Positions 5,224-5,433 of a stretch of 5,433 bases of DNA are shown here, in pieces. The stretch is from Nitrososphaerota archaeon (GTDB lineage Archaea > Thermoproteota > Bathyarchaeia > Bathyarchaeales > Bathycorpusculaceae): assembly GCA_031282985.1 (NCBI GenBank), contig JAITCR010000065.1:1-5433 (forward strand). The letters are read 5' to 3'. Made by a program: the position numbers and the translations under genes. The notes beneath the pieces were generated by a model. That model had not been told where the DNA came from. It made no database searches and saw only the letters and a program-made list of their open reading frames with translations. The stretch's first letter is position 1, and the number at the start of each line of letters is the position of its first letter.

Positions 5224-5409
5224 TCAAAAACATGTAATCAGCGATGAAAAAGCACAGTCCACACATTTACAACATATCAACCAGCAATATCGATCAATAT
5301 TAAACATGCTTACCAGAGAGTTTTCACATTTAGGGAGATGAAGCGGTTTTTTCATAATTTTGCTGGTTTTAACGTTTCTTTCTGGGAGACAAATTTTGCA
5401 TTTTACCAT
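5224..5409 (-). CDS. Doubtful small cysteine-rich ORF (61 residues)
   Basis: The frame starts at ATG (5409-5407) and ends with TGA (5226-5224). The product has 9 cysteines in 61 residues, including CKIC (4-7) and CCKCVDC (46-52), with His24 and Cys28 between them, so a small zinc-binding protein is conceivable. The spacing does not match any zinc-finger family I can name. There is no convincing Shine-Dalgarno sequence, and the C-terminal half looks irregular. It would be transcribed in the same direction as the nucleotidyltransferase, about 200 bp upstream. A chance ORF or a gene remnant is at least as likely. Confidence 0.2.
   Translation of the reverse strand: MVKCKICLPERNVKTSKIMKKPLHLPKCENSLVSMFNIDRYCWLICCKCVDCAFSSLITCF
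5286..5301. repeat. 16-bp imperfect palindrome
   Basis: AATATCGATCAATATT matches its own reverse complement at 14 of 16 positions and is centred on GATC. Such symmetry suits a dimeric regulator, but it lies over 300 bases upstream of the nucleotidyltransferase start and inside the doubtful ORF. In AT-rich DNA it may be chance. Confidence 0.25.
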
Positions 5410-5433
5410 TAATTTCCATCTACTTGTCCACTC

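Larger units (their letters stand above)
5022..5433. other. 412-bp region upstream of the nucleotidyltransferase, no confident gene
   Basis: This stretch contains the candidate promoter near 5051-5060, a weak cysteine-rich minus-strand ORF (5224-5409) and an imperfect palindrome (5286-5301). Base composition is mixed: strongly C-rich next to the gene, roughly balanced beyond about 5160. I see no RNA gene, repeat array or insertion-sequence end. Confidence 0.5.

Overview
The window looks like archaeal chromosome. The four confident genes are an archaeal/eukaryotic-type glycyl-tRNA synthetase, a DUF47 (PhoU-like) protein, an archaeal tRNA-splicing endonuclease and a sugar-phosphate nucleotidyltransferase with a C-terminal left-handed beta-helix. 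Splicing endonuclease EndA is an archaeal marker. The nucleotidyltransferase has a GGKATRL/SKAYLRLLNRP signature that I associate, from memory, with TACK archaea such as Bathyarchaeia and Thaumarchaeota. The lineage call is inference. The DNA is moderately AT-rich, and every confident gene must start at a non-ATG codon, probably TTG in all four cases.

Layout: positions 1-198 are an extremely G/T-rich, C-poor tract (about 80 G against 5 C) with a textbook G-quadruplex motif and no recognisable gene. Positions 199-607 have more ordinary composition and hold only very short open frames and a possible promoter for the synthetase. Then come glyS (608-2383, +), an oligo-T stretch and a 75-bp gap, the DUF47 gene (2459-3118, +) behind a clear Shine-Dalgarno sequence, and endA (3121-3705, +) only 2 bases after it. 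The nucleotidyltransferase gene (3711-4970, -) converges on endA with 5 bases between stop codons. Positions 5022-5433 contain its likely promoter, a weak cysteine-rich ORF and an imperfect palindrome, but no recognisable gene.

Function: the three plus-strand genes combine tRNA charging (GlyRS) and tRNA splicing (EndA) with a DUF47 protein between them. DUF47 and endA are almost certainly co-transcribed, and glyS may have its own terminator. The minus-strand gene belongs to activated-sugar synthesis for the cell surface or glycosylation and is probably an independent unit.

The most unusual feature is compositional. The plus strand changes from G/T-rich on the left to A/C-rich in the middle and right, and the change falls within a run of three plus-strand genes, so gene orientation does not explain it. 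I see no CRISPR array, complete insertion sequence, rRNA, tRNA or convincing new multi-gene system.
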